From positions 24,087,300 through 24,151,299 of the forward strand of contig NC_067204.1 of NCBI RefSeq assembly GCF_026262505.1: 64,000 nt of DNA, written 5' to 3'. Source of the DNA: Trichomonas vaginalis G3. Lineage: Eukaryota; Parabasalia; Trichomonadida; Trichomonadidae. A model generated the notes under the pieces. The model was given only the letters and a program-made list of their open reading frames with translations, had not been told where the DNA came from and searched no databases. Each line of letters begins with the position of its first letter. Position 1 is the first letter of the stretch. The position numbers and the translations under genes were made by a program. Shown piece after piece: positions 21,219 through 30,464 of this stretch.

Positions 21219-21992
21219 ATGAATATCAAATCTTATAAACAAGATGTTGAAAATATTGATATTGGTGATTGTGTCTCCAAGATACCATTTCCTGTTGACA
21301 AAATAGATGCATTTGACGAAAATATCCTTGTTTTTACCCGGATTGTTATTTATTACGACTTTAAAATTTTAGCATTAGAATCCGATGATACATATCTATG
21401 TTATTTTCAATGGCAAAACAAATCAACACATAATAAACAAAAGAAAATAGGTACATTATTGTATTCTTTAATGAATAACGAAATTTCACTAGTAGACTTT
21501 ATAATGCAAGATCAACAGTTCTCTCTTAACCGTTACATATGGTGGTGTCTAGACCAAAGCGTTCCAGAATTCTTCAATCAGATACTTTTCATTGTTTTTA
21601 CGCATTTCGATCAAGATTTTATCTTTTATAGCGGTCTTTTTTCAAATATTATTGATAATTATAATGATTACAATTCTAGCAAGAAAAATTTTTTCGTTCA
21701 GATAATTTGCTATTGTATCTTAAATTTCGAATTTTCACAGAACGATCAACAAATAATGTACCACTTTTTATTGGAGGAAGGACTACTTGAATCATTTAAT
21801 AATAACAGTCTAAGATTTAAAATTGATTTATTGTTGGCTCTTGAAAAATGCTATTGCATATTCGGAAAGTATGATTTTATGCATGACAAAATTGAATTAA
21901 TAGATTTATCATATGAGAGCCAATTATTCGAAGAAAATTGCCCAAATTTCTTAGAATACTTGATTGAATTAACAGATGAGGATGGTTCATAG
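21219..21992 (+). CDS. Helical-repeat (armadillo-like) hypothetical protein, 257 aa
   Basis: Start taken at the ATG at 21219; the frame is open a little upstream but without an ATG. Stop TAG at 21990-21992. The protein is all-helical, rich in F, I, L, N and D, with successive hydrophobic helix pairs (LLYSLMNNEISLVDFIM, FFNQILFIVFTHF, FVQIICYCILNFEF, KIDLLLALEKCY). Such proteins in trichomonads are often importin- or armadillo-like, but the match is only by general pattern. The acidic C-terminus ends ELTDEDGS. A frameshifted copy lies at 46946-47718. It sits between a foldback element and the left end of Polinton A and is probably a host gene. Confidence 0.7.
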   Translation: MNIKSYKQDVENIDIGDCVSKIPFPVDKIDAFDENILVFTRIVIYYDFKILALESDDTYLCYFQWQNKSTHNKQKKIGTLLYSLMNNEISLVDFIMQDQQFSLNRYIWWCLDQSVPEFFNQILFIVFTHFDQDFIFYSGLFSNIIDNYNDYNSSKKNFFVQIICYCILNFEFSQNDQQIMYHFLLEEGLLESFNNNSLRFKIDLLLALEKCYCIFGKYDFMHDKIELIDLSYESQLFEENCPNFLEYLIELTDEDGS

Positions 21993-22341
21993 AAGTTTAT
22001 ATGAGGATTTACTTTGAATAAATATAATTTTAATGAATTAAAAATTAATTTTATATATTTGGCTATTGTTATTATTTTTAGAGTATATGAGTTGGGGCAA
22101 AGTGAAACAAATTTTTGACATAAAAGAAAGTCTTTGAAGAGAGTTAAAGAGAAATTTTTAAAAGATTAAAAAAATAGCATATATAAAATTTAAGGATTTG
22201 ATATGGTAAGGAGATATTATTTGTGACTGTCTCGCAGAATGAGACGTTTCTCTACAATCTTCTTATTCCACATTAATTTTCTTCTCAAATCAAGTTTTTA
22301 TAGTATACTAATTTTTATTATGAATATACTATAGAGGCATT
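21993..22341. other. Spacer between the helical-repeat gene and Polinton A
   Basis: A+T-rich, no gene. The six bases before the Polinton end are GGCATT. Confidence 0.5.
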
Positions 22342-22483
22342 AGTTAGTATGGTTAAGTTGGGTACTGTGGCACTGCGCGCCTCCGTACACCACTTAACGG
22401 TTTTGACACTTTACGAAACCGGTAACGTATATTTTACAACACAAACGACAACACTAACTTAACCTTAAATATTTACAAAACCA
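22342..22483. repeat. Left terminal inverted repeat of Polinton A
   Basis: Matches the inverted complement of 41061-41201 with scattered differences. Shared words include ACTGTGGCACTGCGCGCCTC, TTTTGACACTTTACGAAACC and AACTTAACCTTAAATATTTA. The tip is G+C richer than the surroundings. Confidence 0.85.
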
Positions 22484-22572
22484 CCACTCACTTCACTTCA
22501 CTAACAAAACTCACTAATGTAAAAAAATAAACGTTCTCACTATCGTTCTCACTAACGACTTCACTAATGTTC

Positions 22573-22773
22573 TCATAAATTTTCCTCAATATCTTCATCA
22601 TCAGTGTTAACCCTATTGTAGTCATACTTGAAGCCATAAACTTTCTCTAACTTCTTAACGTACAATTTACATAACTTACCTTCGTCATCATATGGTTTAA
22701 TGATATAACTATTTCTAACTTTATACACAGTCAATGAAAAGTCAACTGGTCTCGGATGTATTTGAAAGAACAT
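22573..22773 (-). CDS. Polinton left-end small protein (66 aa)
   Basis: A whole small frame just inside the left terminal repeat, with an ATG at 22771-22773. It begins MFFQIHPRPVDFSL and ends in an acidic tail (NTDDEDIEENL). No domain was recognised. A corresponding region lies in Polinton B (48.3-48.5 kb), and its first bases are also repeated at 24452-24531 by the duplication that flanks a nested insertion. Probably an accessory element gene. Confidence 0.5.
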   Translation of the reverse strand: MFFQIHPRPVDFSLTVYKVRNSYIIKPYDDEGKLCKLYVKKLEKVYGFKYDYNRVNTDDEDIEENL

Positions 22774-22798
22774 GTTATGCTCAGGAAGGAAGAATAAA
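22719..22798. repeat. 80-bp direct repeat, left copy
   Basis: Identical on reading to 24452-24531. The two copies bracket the nested insertion at 22799-24451. They overlap the start of the 66-aa gene. Confidence 0.8.
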
Positions 22799-22879
22799 GA
22801 GTGTGGTAGAATTTACGAAAAAGTGACACTAGAAAAGTGACACTTAACCTTAAATTTTCAAACACTATTTTTTGATTGT

Positions 22880-23156
22880 ATTTATATATGTATATATTTA
22901 TATATGTATATATTTATATATGTATATATTTATATATGTATATATTTATATATGTATATATTTATATATGTATATATTTATATATGTATATATTTATATA
23001 TGTATATATTTATATATGTATATATTTATATATGTATATATTTATATATGTATATATTTATATATGTATATATTTATATATGTATATTTATATATGTATA
23101 TATTTATATATGTATATATTTATATATGTATATATTTATATATGTATATATTTATT
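22880..23156. repeat. 16-bp A+T tandem array, about 17 copies
   Basis: The unit TATATGTATATATTTA repeats almost without change, with one copy two bases shorter. The open frames across it are artefacts of the repeat. Confidence 0.9.
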
Positions 23157-24157
23157 AGAAACTGCTTCATGCTGTGTTGAGTATTGTTGAATTGGAAACT
23201 GCTTCATGCTGCATTGAGTATTGTTGAATAATTTGAAGTAGTGGTTTTTGAAATCAGCACCCCTATGAGAGCGCTGGCGACCGAAACACCACTAGTAAGA
23301 TTGTGTATTAGAAACTGCTTCATGCTGTGTTGAGTAAGCTTCGATGTCTTTGTAGGATAGCTTTCTGAGAGCGAAACAAGATAGTGTTGAAAAAAAAAAT
23401 TTGAAAATCTGAGAGACTGTGCAAGAGCCAACGACCAAAACACTACCAGTAAGATACAGCAGTAGTAGCTGCTTCATGCTGCATTGAGTATTGTTGAATA
23501 ATTTGAAGTAGTGGTTTTTGAAATCAGCACCCCTATGAGAGCGCTGGCGACCGAAACACCACTAGTAAGATTGTGTATTAGAAACTGCTTCATGCTGTGT
23601 TGAGTAAGCTTCGATGTCTTTGTAGGATAGCTTTCTGAGAGCGAAACAAGATAGTGTTGAAAAAAAATTTTGAAAATCTGAGAGACTGTGCAAGAGCCAA
23701 CGACCAAACACTACCAGTAAGATACAGCAGTAGTAGCTGCTTCATGCTGCATTGAGTATTGTTGAATAATTTGAAGTAGTGGTTTTTGAAATCAGCACCC
23801 CTATGAGAGCGCTGGCGACCGAAACACCACTAGTAAGATTGTGTATTAGAAACTGCTTCATGCTGTGTTGAGTAAGCTTCGATGTCTTTGTAGGATAGCT
23901 TTCTGAGAGCGAAACAAGATAGTGTTGAAAAAAAATTTTGAAAATCTGAGAGACTGTGCAAGAGCCAACGACCAAAACACTACCAGTAAGATACAGCAGT
24001 AGTAGCTGCTTCATGCTGCATTGAGTATTGTTGAATAATTTGAAGTAGTGGTTTTTGAAATCAGCACCCCTATGAGAGCGCTGGCGACCGAAACACCACT
24101 AGTAAGATTGTGTATTAGAAACTGCTTCATGCTGTGTTGAGTAAGCTTCGATGTCTT
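23157..24157. repeat. About 269-bp tandem array, three full copies plus partial ends
   Basis: The landmark CATGCTGCATTGAG recurs at 23205, 23475, 23743 and 24012, spacings of 268-270. Each unit also contains a related half-unit with CATGCTGTGTTGAG, so the repeat has internal structure. Minus-strand open frames here are repeat artefacts. Confidence 0.88.
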
Positions 24158-24451
24158 TATCAGACCACCTTTAAATTAACCACTCACATTCTCACTGTGG
24201 TCCATCTAAAATTTGTAAGCTTTATGACATAAAATTATATTATATGCAGGATCCCACCTATTACTTAATCTTTTTGGAATAAATGTTTTATAATATTTAT
24301 CGATTGATTGTAATTTTTTGTATAAAAAAAGTTTTTTATTTATATTAAAAATATATTCGGTTAATGATATTATCTTATAATTTGTAAATAAATCTAGTAA
24401 TAAAATAACTTTAATAGTTGGCGTCACTTTTTCGAAAATTCTGGTTTTTTC

Positions 24452-24531
24452 CTTTATACACAGTCAATGAAAAGTCAACTGGTCTCGGATGTATTTGAAA
24501 GAACATGTTATGCTCAGGAAGGAAGAATAAA
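24452..24531. repeat. 80-bp direct repeat, right copy
   Basis: Second copy of 22719-22798, at the right edge of the nested insertion. Confidence 0.8.
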
Positions 24532-24691
24532 TGTTTAAATGTATGTTTGTTATATTTTTCGATTTGTATGAGTTGCTTTTGTTCTGTCATTTACATCCAA
24601 ATAAAAATTTTCAGTAAAATAAAAAATAAACTTAAAAATTAATGATATCACCACCCTCACACGTATGAAAACATAGCACAAAAATAAATTT

Positions 24692-24738
24692 AGGTGAAGT
24701 GGTGAGATCTCACCTCTTTTTTCACCTGTTTTTTCACC
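24692..24738. terminator. GGTGA palindrome at the 3' end of the capsid block
   Basis: Contains the perfect palindrome GGTGAGATCTCACC flanked by further AGGTGA/TCACCT words and T runs. It lies just downstream of the 175-aa gene's stop. Related palindromes sit at the same place near 50,400-50,445 and 59,838-59,881. A transcript-end or mRNA 3'-end role is inferred. Confidence 0.5.
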
Positions 24739-24747
24739 CTGTTGAAT

Positions 24748-25275
24748 TCATTGCTTTATAACTCTCTTCCTTTGTTTCTTTTTAGTTGCTTTCTTCACGT
24801 CTGTCTCCAACTTGACTGTCTTTCTTCTTCGGCCGTAATGATACCAGTTACTTCCACCAGTCAATGGGTCAAATGGTCGTTCATAAGGGTTTCCATACAT
24901 TCCATAGGGACCATACGGAAGAACTACTGGTGGAGAAGAAACATTTTCTTTAGTTCCATCGACTCTATTTAAATGCATTGTTTCACCTTTCATCTGGTCA
25001 TTAAAGTCTTTTGCGTGTTTTGCAAACTCATCGTCCTTTCCTAAAGCATTTTCTGACTCAGTCGCAACCAAATTGGATGCTTTATTTATGAGCCCTATTT
25101 TATTTAATCTTAACTTCTTTGCAACCCAGCCTCCAATCTTTCCTTTATTTGCATCTAATGTCTTCGAAACCCTACCTCCACTCATTTTATTTACTGCGTC
25201 ATAAGCTCCAAGTGCTTTTGCTCCAAATGCTAATGCTTTTGTTCCCATTGCGCCTAAAGCTGCCCAAGCTACCAT
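24748..25275 (-). CDS. Polinton virion-associated protein candidate (175 aa)
   Basis: A whole frame with its ATG at 25273-25275, directly abutting the stop of the gene upstream. The N-terminus is hydrophobic, Ala- and Gly-rich (WAALGAMGTKALAFGAKALG). A Pro/Tyr/Gly stretch (VVLPYGPYGMYGNPYERP) lies near residue 115, and the C-terminus is strongly basic (KKATKKKQRKRVIKQ). An amphipathic head with a basic tail recalls adenovirus-like core or membrane-active minor proteins, but the family is not recognised. Further copies lie at about 50,476-50,982 (broken) and 59,268-59,795 (looks whole). Last of three head-to-tail minus-strand genes. Confidence 0.65.
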   Translation of the reverse strand: MVAWAALGAMGTKALAFGAKALGAYDAVNKMSGGRVSKTLDANKGKIGGWVAKKLRLNKIGLINKASNLVATESENALGKDDEFAKHAKDFNDQMKGETMHLNRVDGTKENVSSPPVVLPYGPYGMYGNPYERPFDPLTGGSNWYHYGRRRKTVKLETDVKKATKKKQRKRVIKQ

Positions 25276-25500
25276 TTACACCATATTAAAATCATCTCTC
25301 TTCAATATTATCTCATAAAAGTTCTCGTTACTGAAGAAAGTCAATGAAACATAAGCGTTCTCACGGGCTTCGCCCTCACCGCTTTGCGGTCTATCTAACT
25401 TATTTCTTATATCATCTATACGCTTCAAAATGTCTGAACAATTGCTAACATCTTCTACAACAGTTATTTCATCATGAATGACTTTCAAGAACAAACTCAT
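25276..25500 (-). CDS. Polinton small protein of the capsid block (74 aa)
   Basis: A whole frame that starts with the ATG directly after the stop of the 293-aa gene and ends directly before the ATG of the 175-aa gene. No domain was recognised. The middle (DRPQSGEGEAREN) is encoded by a G+C-rich double hairpin (25365-25390) unlike the rest of the gene. Copies are at 51,014-51,205 and 59,043-59,267; the latter looks whole. Confidence 0.6.
   Translation of the reverse strand: MSLFLKVIHDEITVVEDVSNCSDILKRIDDIRNKLDRPQSGEGEARENAYVSLTFFSNENFYEIILKRDDFNMV
25365..25390. repeat. Double mini-hairpin motif inside a coding region
   Basis: Two adjacent perfect palindromic hairpins, GGGCTTCGCCC and ACCGCTTTGCGGT, are separated by two bases. 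A similar arrangement occurs at 32705-32730, 30217-30238 and, with different stems, 59804-59832. Here it lies in frame within the 74-aa gene. Confidence 0.6.
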
Positions 25501-26382
25501 TTAATATGCTATTAAAATCATCTCAATAATGAGTCCATCCTTTCCGTCTTTAGGTAGCACAACATCTTTCATTGAAGAAGGTTCGACAAGTCTTATGTTA
25601 AACTTACTGACAAAGTTTGTTATACTATAATGCTTCGGCGGCGAATACATATAGTTTGAAAGACATAATATAGATTCTTCAGCAAATTCACTTATACTGG
25701 ATTTTATAACAATGTTCTCACGAGACCAAATACCACCAATTGACAATCTTGTAAGCAATCCTGCTGAACCTTCTACTGTAAACGTCGATGGTAACATTCC
25801 ACGAAGGTCATCTATTGACATTTTTGAGTCACTGTATTTAAATATTTTCTTAAAGCAATCGTCATTATCTAACCATGCAATAGCTTTGAAGTTTTCATTC
25901 GAATATACATCTGCTTCATTAAATGTAAAACCTGACTTCTTTGCAGAGATTACTTTAAAATCTATTGAGTTTGTTTCAAAATTATATGCTATGGTAACTT
26001 CTGAAGGTAATGGATGTCCTTCCGCAGTCAGTTGTTCTCTCACTACTGTTTGAAGCTTTGTGTTAAAAACTTTCATGTCATCTCCTGTGTCTAGGTTCAC
26101 ATACACAGCAACAGGAAAACTATCTTGCTTCTTTGTTTCATCATTATATCTCAAAACATTAAAGTTTTTCAATAATATTGTTCTTCCTGCTGGAATACTT
26201 CGAACCTGTCTGATTTCAATAGCTTTCTCACCTCCTACATACTCTACCCAGTGTCTTGGATATTCATAAGTATACTGACTTTCTTGAATTTTGGTTGGTT
26301 TCATCATAACATGTTCATAGTATATCTTTATACTCTTGTCAGTTAGACTCGGTGCTATGTTCTGAATATTTCTGACTTGCAT
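25501..26382 (-). CDS. Polinton minor capsid (penton-like) protein candidate (293 aa)
   Basis: Start taken at the ATG at 26380-26382 (MQVRNIQNIAP), 16 bases from the divergent ATPase start. The frame extends further but would then overlap the ATPase gene. The sequence is beta-rich with no membrane segment and lies between the packaging ATPase and two small virion-type genes, the usual setting of the single-jelly-roll minor capsid protein of Polintons. That assignment rests on size and position only. Copies are at 51,206-52,084 (broken) and 58,167-59,042 (broken). Confidence 0.55.
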   Translation of the reverse strand: MQVRNIQNIAPSLTDKSIKIYYEHVMMKPTKIQESQYTYEYPRHWVEYVGGEKAIEIRQVRSIPAGRTILLKNFNVLRYNDETKKQDSFPVAVYVNLDTGDDMKVFNTKLQTVVREQLTAEGHPLPSEVTIAYNFETNSIDFKVISAKKSGFTFNEADVYSNENFKAIAWLDNDDCFKKIFKYSDSKMSIDDLRGMLPSTFTVEGSAGLLTRLSIGGIWSRENIVIKSSISEFAEESILCLSNYMYSPPKHYSITNFVSKFNIRLVEPSSMKDVVLPKDGKDGLIIEMILIAY

Positions 26383-26398
26383 TTTTAATGGAGATAAA
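26383..26398. promoter_or_regulatory. 16-bp spacer between divergent Polinton genes
   Basis: Only 16 bases (TTTTAATGGAGATAAA) separate the start codons of the minor-capsid-like gene and the ATPase gene. The same spacing is kept at 52,08x and 58,151-58,166. Any initiator or shared promoter must fit here or lie in coding sequence. Confidence 0.5.
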
Positions 26399-27181
26399 AT
26401 GAAGCATTTAATACATGACGTAGATGAAGACATGAATGAAACTACAGACAAACTTAACTCTTCTCTTATTCTTCCTTTCAGTAAGGACTATGAGTTCTGT
26501 TCAAATGGTGTGTATTTCTATTGTGGAAAGATGGGTTCAGGTAAGACATTTAACCTCATTCGTCATATACTCATAACAGAGCGTTTAGGAAACGACTCTT
26601 ACTATGACCAAATCATTATATCAGCAACTTCAGACTCTATGGACTCAACAGCGAAAACATTTATGTCAAAAGTTCAAGCCTCTGTCGTTAAAGTTCCAGA
26701 CAGTGAACTCATTGAATTTCTTCAACGTTACATTCGACGTAAGAGGAAATATTATGCCATCGTTGAATTTATACAGTCAGGAATGCAAAAGACTTCTGAG
26801 GAGATGGAAAGAATTATTGACAAACACCACTTACGTCAATACTCAGGAGTTTACAATATGAAACGACTTACAAACTACATTCTGTCAAAACTTTCAAAAT
26901 ACCCCTTCAAAAAATATCCTTCAAACACTCTGCTCGTTTGTGACGACTTCGCCGGAAAGGGTTTAGTGTCAAAACCAGACTCACCATTAGCTAACATCAT
27001 TACTAAAGTCAGACATTACCACTTAACTGTAGCAATACTTATGCAAACATGGAGGTTTTTAGCTTTAAACATAAAACGTCTCATAACTGACTTCGTTATC
27101 TTTCAAGGTTTCTCACGTTATGATATTGAACTCATTTGGAAACAGTCAGGTATAACATTACCTTTTGAACCACGAGGATAG
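26399..27181 (+). CDS. Polinton packaging ATPase (A32-like, FtsK/HerA superfamily), composite end
   Basis: An open frame from ATG 26399. It has a Walker A motif (GKMGSGKT) near residue 42, a Walker B-like LLVCDDF near 184, and the later conserved helix AILMQTWR. In Polintons and related viruses this ATPase translocates DNA into capsids. The family sequence stops at a junction near 27,170, where a different piece of element begins. Other copies lie at 52,097-52,859 (running into the gap), about 57,270-58,150 on the minus strand, and a short piece at 43,473-43,620. Treated as a fossil part of Polinton A. Confidence 0.8.
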   Translation: MKHLIHDVDEDMNETTDKLNSSLILPFSKDYEFCSNGVYFYCGKMGSGKTFNLIRHILITERLGNDSYYDQIIISATSDSMDSTAKTFMSKVQASVVKVPDSELIEFLQRYIRRKRKYYAIVEFIQSGMQKTSEEMERIIDKHHLRQYSGVYNMKRLTNYILSKLSKYPFKKYPSNTLLVCDDFAGKGLVSKPDSPLANIITKVRHYHLTVAILMQTWRFLALNIKRLITDFVIFQGFSRYDIELIWKQSGITLPFEPRG

Positions 27182-27864
27182 ATTACAATGACATTTACAA
27201 CAGAAATTATAAAATGGTGAACAGCAACTCATTTGAATTTGTTAGAGGTCTTCACCAGAGTACTTTGAATTTTTCTTGGATAACGTTTATTGAACAACAT
27301 TACATTATAAAAGTGGAACAAATGCCAACTTTCCATTCCGGGAGATACATTAACCAAATGGTATTTATAATGACATAAGTTCTTTAAAATATGTTTATAG
27401 AGTTATGAGCATATATGGATTTAATATATCCTATAGGAGCTGTTTATACGTCTATGAATCCAATAAAATCCAAACACTTTATTTGGGTGGTAGATGTATG
27501 AAATAGTTGACAGTTTTCCCATTCTACACTAATACTCAGTCATGAAGATGGGAGGTTCAAAGAAAATAGTATTGAAAACCTTCCTTCACATATGCATAGG
27601 TTCAGTGGAAGAACATTCTGTGGAAGGAAACCATTCACATTCATACAAAAAGAGGTTAATACAAATCTTGCAGCGGGTTGGATAGACAGGGAATGCTATG
27701 ATTATGATATTTCAACTGACCCAGTAGATTCAAGCACAGGTATTTTCTGTGGAACTGAGGAAATCATTACACATTTGTACTGTATTAACAACCCAGCAGG
27801 TAATGGAAAAGATTATATGCCTCCTTATATAACAATGCATGCTTGGATACGAGTTGGTTAAAAT
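27182..27864 (+). pseudogene. Polinton fiber-like gene with tail-collar-type C-terminus, broken
   Basis: The end of the region reads GIFCGTEEIITHLY and YMPPYITMHAW, and an earlier part contains YPIGAVYTS. These are hallmarks of the phage tail-collar/short-tail-fiber fold, where an NHSHT motif and a PPY near the end are typical. A related and better-preserved end lies at 63,785-64,000. Broken in several places. A receptor-binding fiber is the likely former role. Confidence 0.55.
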
Positions 27865-27880
27865 CTTTAACTTTACTAAA

Positions 27881-28640
27881 TGAGCTTGAAAGAAGTATTC
27901 GAACAACATCCATGGAGGTCATTTAAGAAATTCAATGAAGCTGCAAAGAGTTGGGGATTTACTAACAGAGTGAAGTGAAAAGGTTCTTTGACAAAAATGT
28001 TGTACATCAAACAAAAATAAACCCTTACGACTACTTTTTACCAATTTACTCCAACACTCCTGACGCATACCAATTTGACACTCTCGTTCAAAGCAGAAAA
28101 GGAGGACATAAACCATTCCTCATCTTCATTAATGTTAACACTCGTAAAGCTTGCGTATATAATGAAAAATAAAGGAACTCGTGAAGTGTTAAGAGTTTTA
28201 CAAAAGTTTGTAGCAGAACATAGCCCAAGTACTTTAACATCAGAACAGACAGTGCATACCTCAGCAATGAATCAAGAGATTTTCTCATTAAGCATAACAT
28301 AACTACTACACTACTGAAGACCATAACCATAACATACTCGGCATCATAAACCGCTTCATAAGAACCTCAGAGATTTAAACAAGAGCGAGACTTTACCGAA
28401 GAAACAATGAAACTTTTCTCGAAGTATATAATTCCTCAACACATTCTACAACAGGACATACACCAAATTCAATGACACAACAACAAGAAGAAAAGTATAT
28501 ACAAGAAACGAAGCCAAACACAAAATATCAGAAATTCAACACAATTTACCCTCATTCCTGTACAAAAGTTTCGTGTTAGTTCTTGACGACAACCATTGAC
28601 AAAGAAACGTTTAAGGTTAAGTCGAAATTATTATATCGTA
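27881..28640 (+). pseudogene. Polinton integrase (retroviral-type), broken
   Basis: The region begins MSLKEVFEQHPWRSFKKF and continues with rve-type core words: HKPFLIFINVNTRKA, then TREVLRVLQKFVAEH. This is the integrase of Polintons, related to retroviral and retrotransposon integrases, which inserts the element and makes short target duplications. Broken by several changes, so not functional as read here. Confidence 0.65.
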
Positions 28641-30180
28641 GACTCTACGCAAGGTAATGGATATCTTATAAAAGCTCTGACGACTGCCATAGCATTTTAC
28701 CCTCGTCATAAATTAGTTTGAAAGTAGTAATGGCAACTTGCTGAAACCATTGACGAAGCAAAGCGAGGAGTGGTTATTGAAATACTTGGCTTACAACATA
28801 AACGATGAACTTATAAAGTAAGATATGAAGGAGGTGTTGAAGATGTTATACCATTCTAGAACTTGAGAGAGTCAAAGCCAACACATCTGGGACCATTAGA
28901 GCGGGAGTACTGGAAGATAAAAAACATGCACAGAAAGATATAAGAAAATTCTTCTAAACTTTTTCTTGGATGTAAATCAGACATGAATGAGAACAGTCAT
29001 GATATCATTTATGGTACCACTATTTATTTATCACCAAAAAAATAAGCGTAGCGGAAAGGAAGCCATGTTTAATGTTAGAATGTTAGATCTAACACGTTTT
29101 TCTAACCTCTTTTCTAACATGGTCCTAAAAACTCTCGAAATCATGAATTTTTTGAATTTCCTTGAAAAGAAAAATAAGTAATTTTTTTTAGAAAATTTTT
29201 ATCTTGTATGTAAAGATATGATTTCAACAATGGACAACAACATTCAAGCCGCGAAGCAGGACTCTGTCCCATACAGCACCAAACTCGTTAGTCATGAATC
29301 CAACATCTATGTTAGTAGTAGATGAAAAGCTTCATTCCTTCTTCATATACTTTCGAAACAAAAACCAGAAGATAAAGCAAGAACTTTTAACAAGTAATTT
29401 AGACTGTAGTGCAAAGGATGAAAACAATGAACAGAAATCTTTAATGAATGCAGGACATTATTGACCATTTACCAATTGCTGAAATTCAGCAACAAAAACT
29501 AACTATTCCTGGAATTGACGAAATTGAAGTCAAAACAACTGACTCGTAGTAATAAAGAAGTTCATACGTAAAGTAAATTATGAATTCTTGGTTTTCATTG
29601 CAACCATAAAGTTATGGACAAAGATTGCGACATGGTTTATAAGAATGTTTCGACATATTATAAATCTGAAGAATTTAAGACTACGATAACTTTGTTTTAT
29701 TAGTTGCTGAATGTGTTGGAATAAGAGATAAAGATAGAAAGGCAAGTATGGAACGAACAGACTAAGACCCGCTATGTTTTGAGATGAGAGAGCAATTGAC
29801 GCCTTAGTTGTTTTAGCAGGTCAAATTTCAATGTATAACGCAAAAATGAACCGCAATGTTCAATGTAAACAGCAGCGATGGGAGGAATATAACTACTCCA
29901 GTCAAAGAGATAGAAAGAATGAGAAACGACTATGCAGATTTAAAGAAAGAAGTAGAAAAGCCAGCAGAAGATAAAATGGAATGTTAGCATTTCTTAACAA
30001 AAATTATCCAACTGCTGAGATTTCCTTCTATCTGACGTCAAGAAGAAATATAAAGAATCTTCGGCATGTTAAAACATTCGATGTACTAAAAGAAGAAATA
30101 GAAGCTACAAAACTGTTTAAAGTCATGAACCATGCGAAAATATACCATGTAACGCTTGTAATAAGTTATCGTTAGAAAAG
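28641..30180 (+). pseudogene. Unidentified broken Polinton genes
   Basis: A stretch of short frames without recognised domains. A clear gene start (MISTMDNNIQAAKQ) occurs at about 29,219. The end is Lys/Glu-rich. A TTAGATCTAAC-type palindrome (29,085-29,130) separates two parts, as it does between genes elsewhere in the element. Broken in many places; no function offered. Confidence 0.4.
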
Positions 30181-30464
30181 AGGTTAGAAAACGTGTTAAT
30201 TACATTCTAACATAATGGCTTCGCCTGCCGCTAGCGCTTATTTTTGTTCAAAAGCTCCACGAGAGAAAAGATTCCTCAATTCGTAAGGATTTCAAAAATA
30301 GAAAAAATCATTGTATTCGGCTGGAGAAAAAAAGAAAACCCTTTCTTCACGGAACAAAGAAATAAAGAAGAAATAAAGTAAATTTTTTATGTTATTCCGC
30401 TGAAGATAGAGCCACTTTTATGACACTTTTTATTCACGACAACAAGACAAACAAAGAAATAAGA

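Larger units (their letters stand above)
22799..24451. mobile_element. Nested non-coding insertion with TIRs, inside Polinton A
   Basis: Near the ends lie AGAATTTACGAAAAAGTGAC (22808-22827) and, inverted, GTCACTTTTTCGAAAATTCT (24422-24441), a terminal inverted repeat with one mismatch. The interior holds a 16-bp A+T array, a 269-bp array and about 260 bases of A+T-rich sequence. It encodes nothing. It is flanked by an 80-bp direct repeat, far longer than a normal transposon target duplication. Another copy lies at 48519-50164 in Polinton B. Confidence 0.65.

Noticed and set aside
22872-23190. Three overlapping open frames of Tyr/Ile/Met-rich repeats
   Set aside because: Pure consequence of the 16-bp A+T array, open in all three frames.
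23204-24014. Repeated 77-90-codon minus-strand frames
   Set aside because: They follow the 269-bp array period and carry no domain; the same frames break at random in the second copy.
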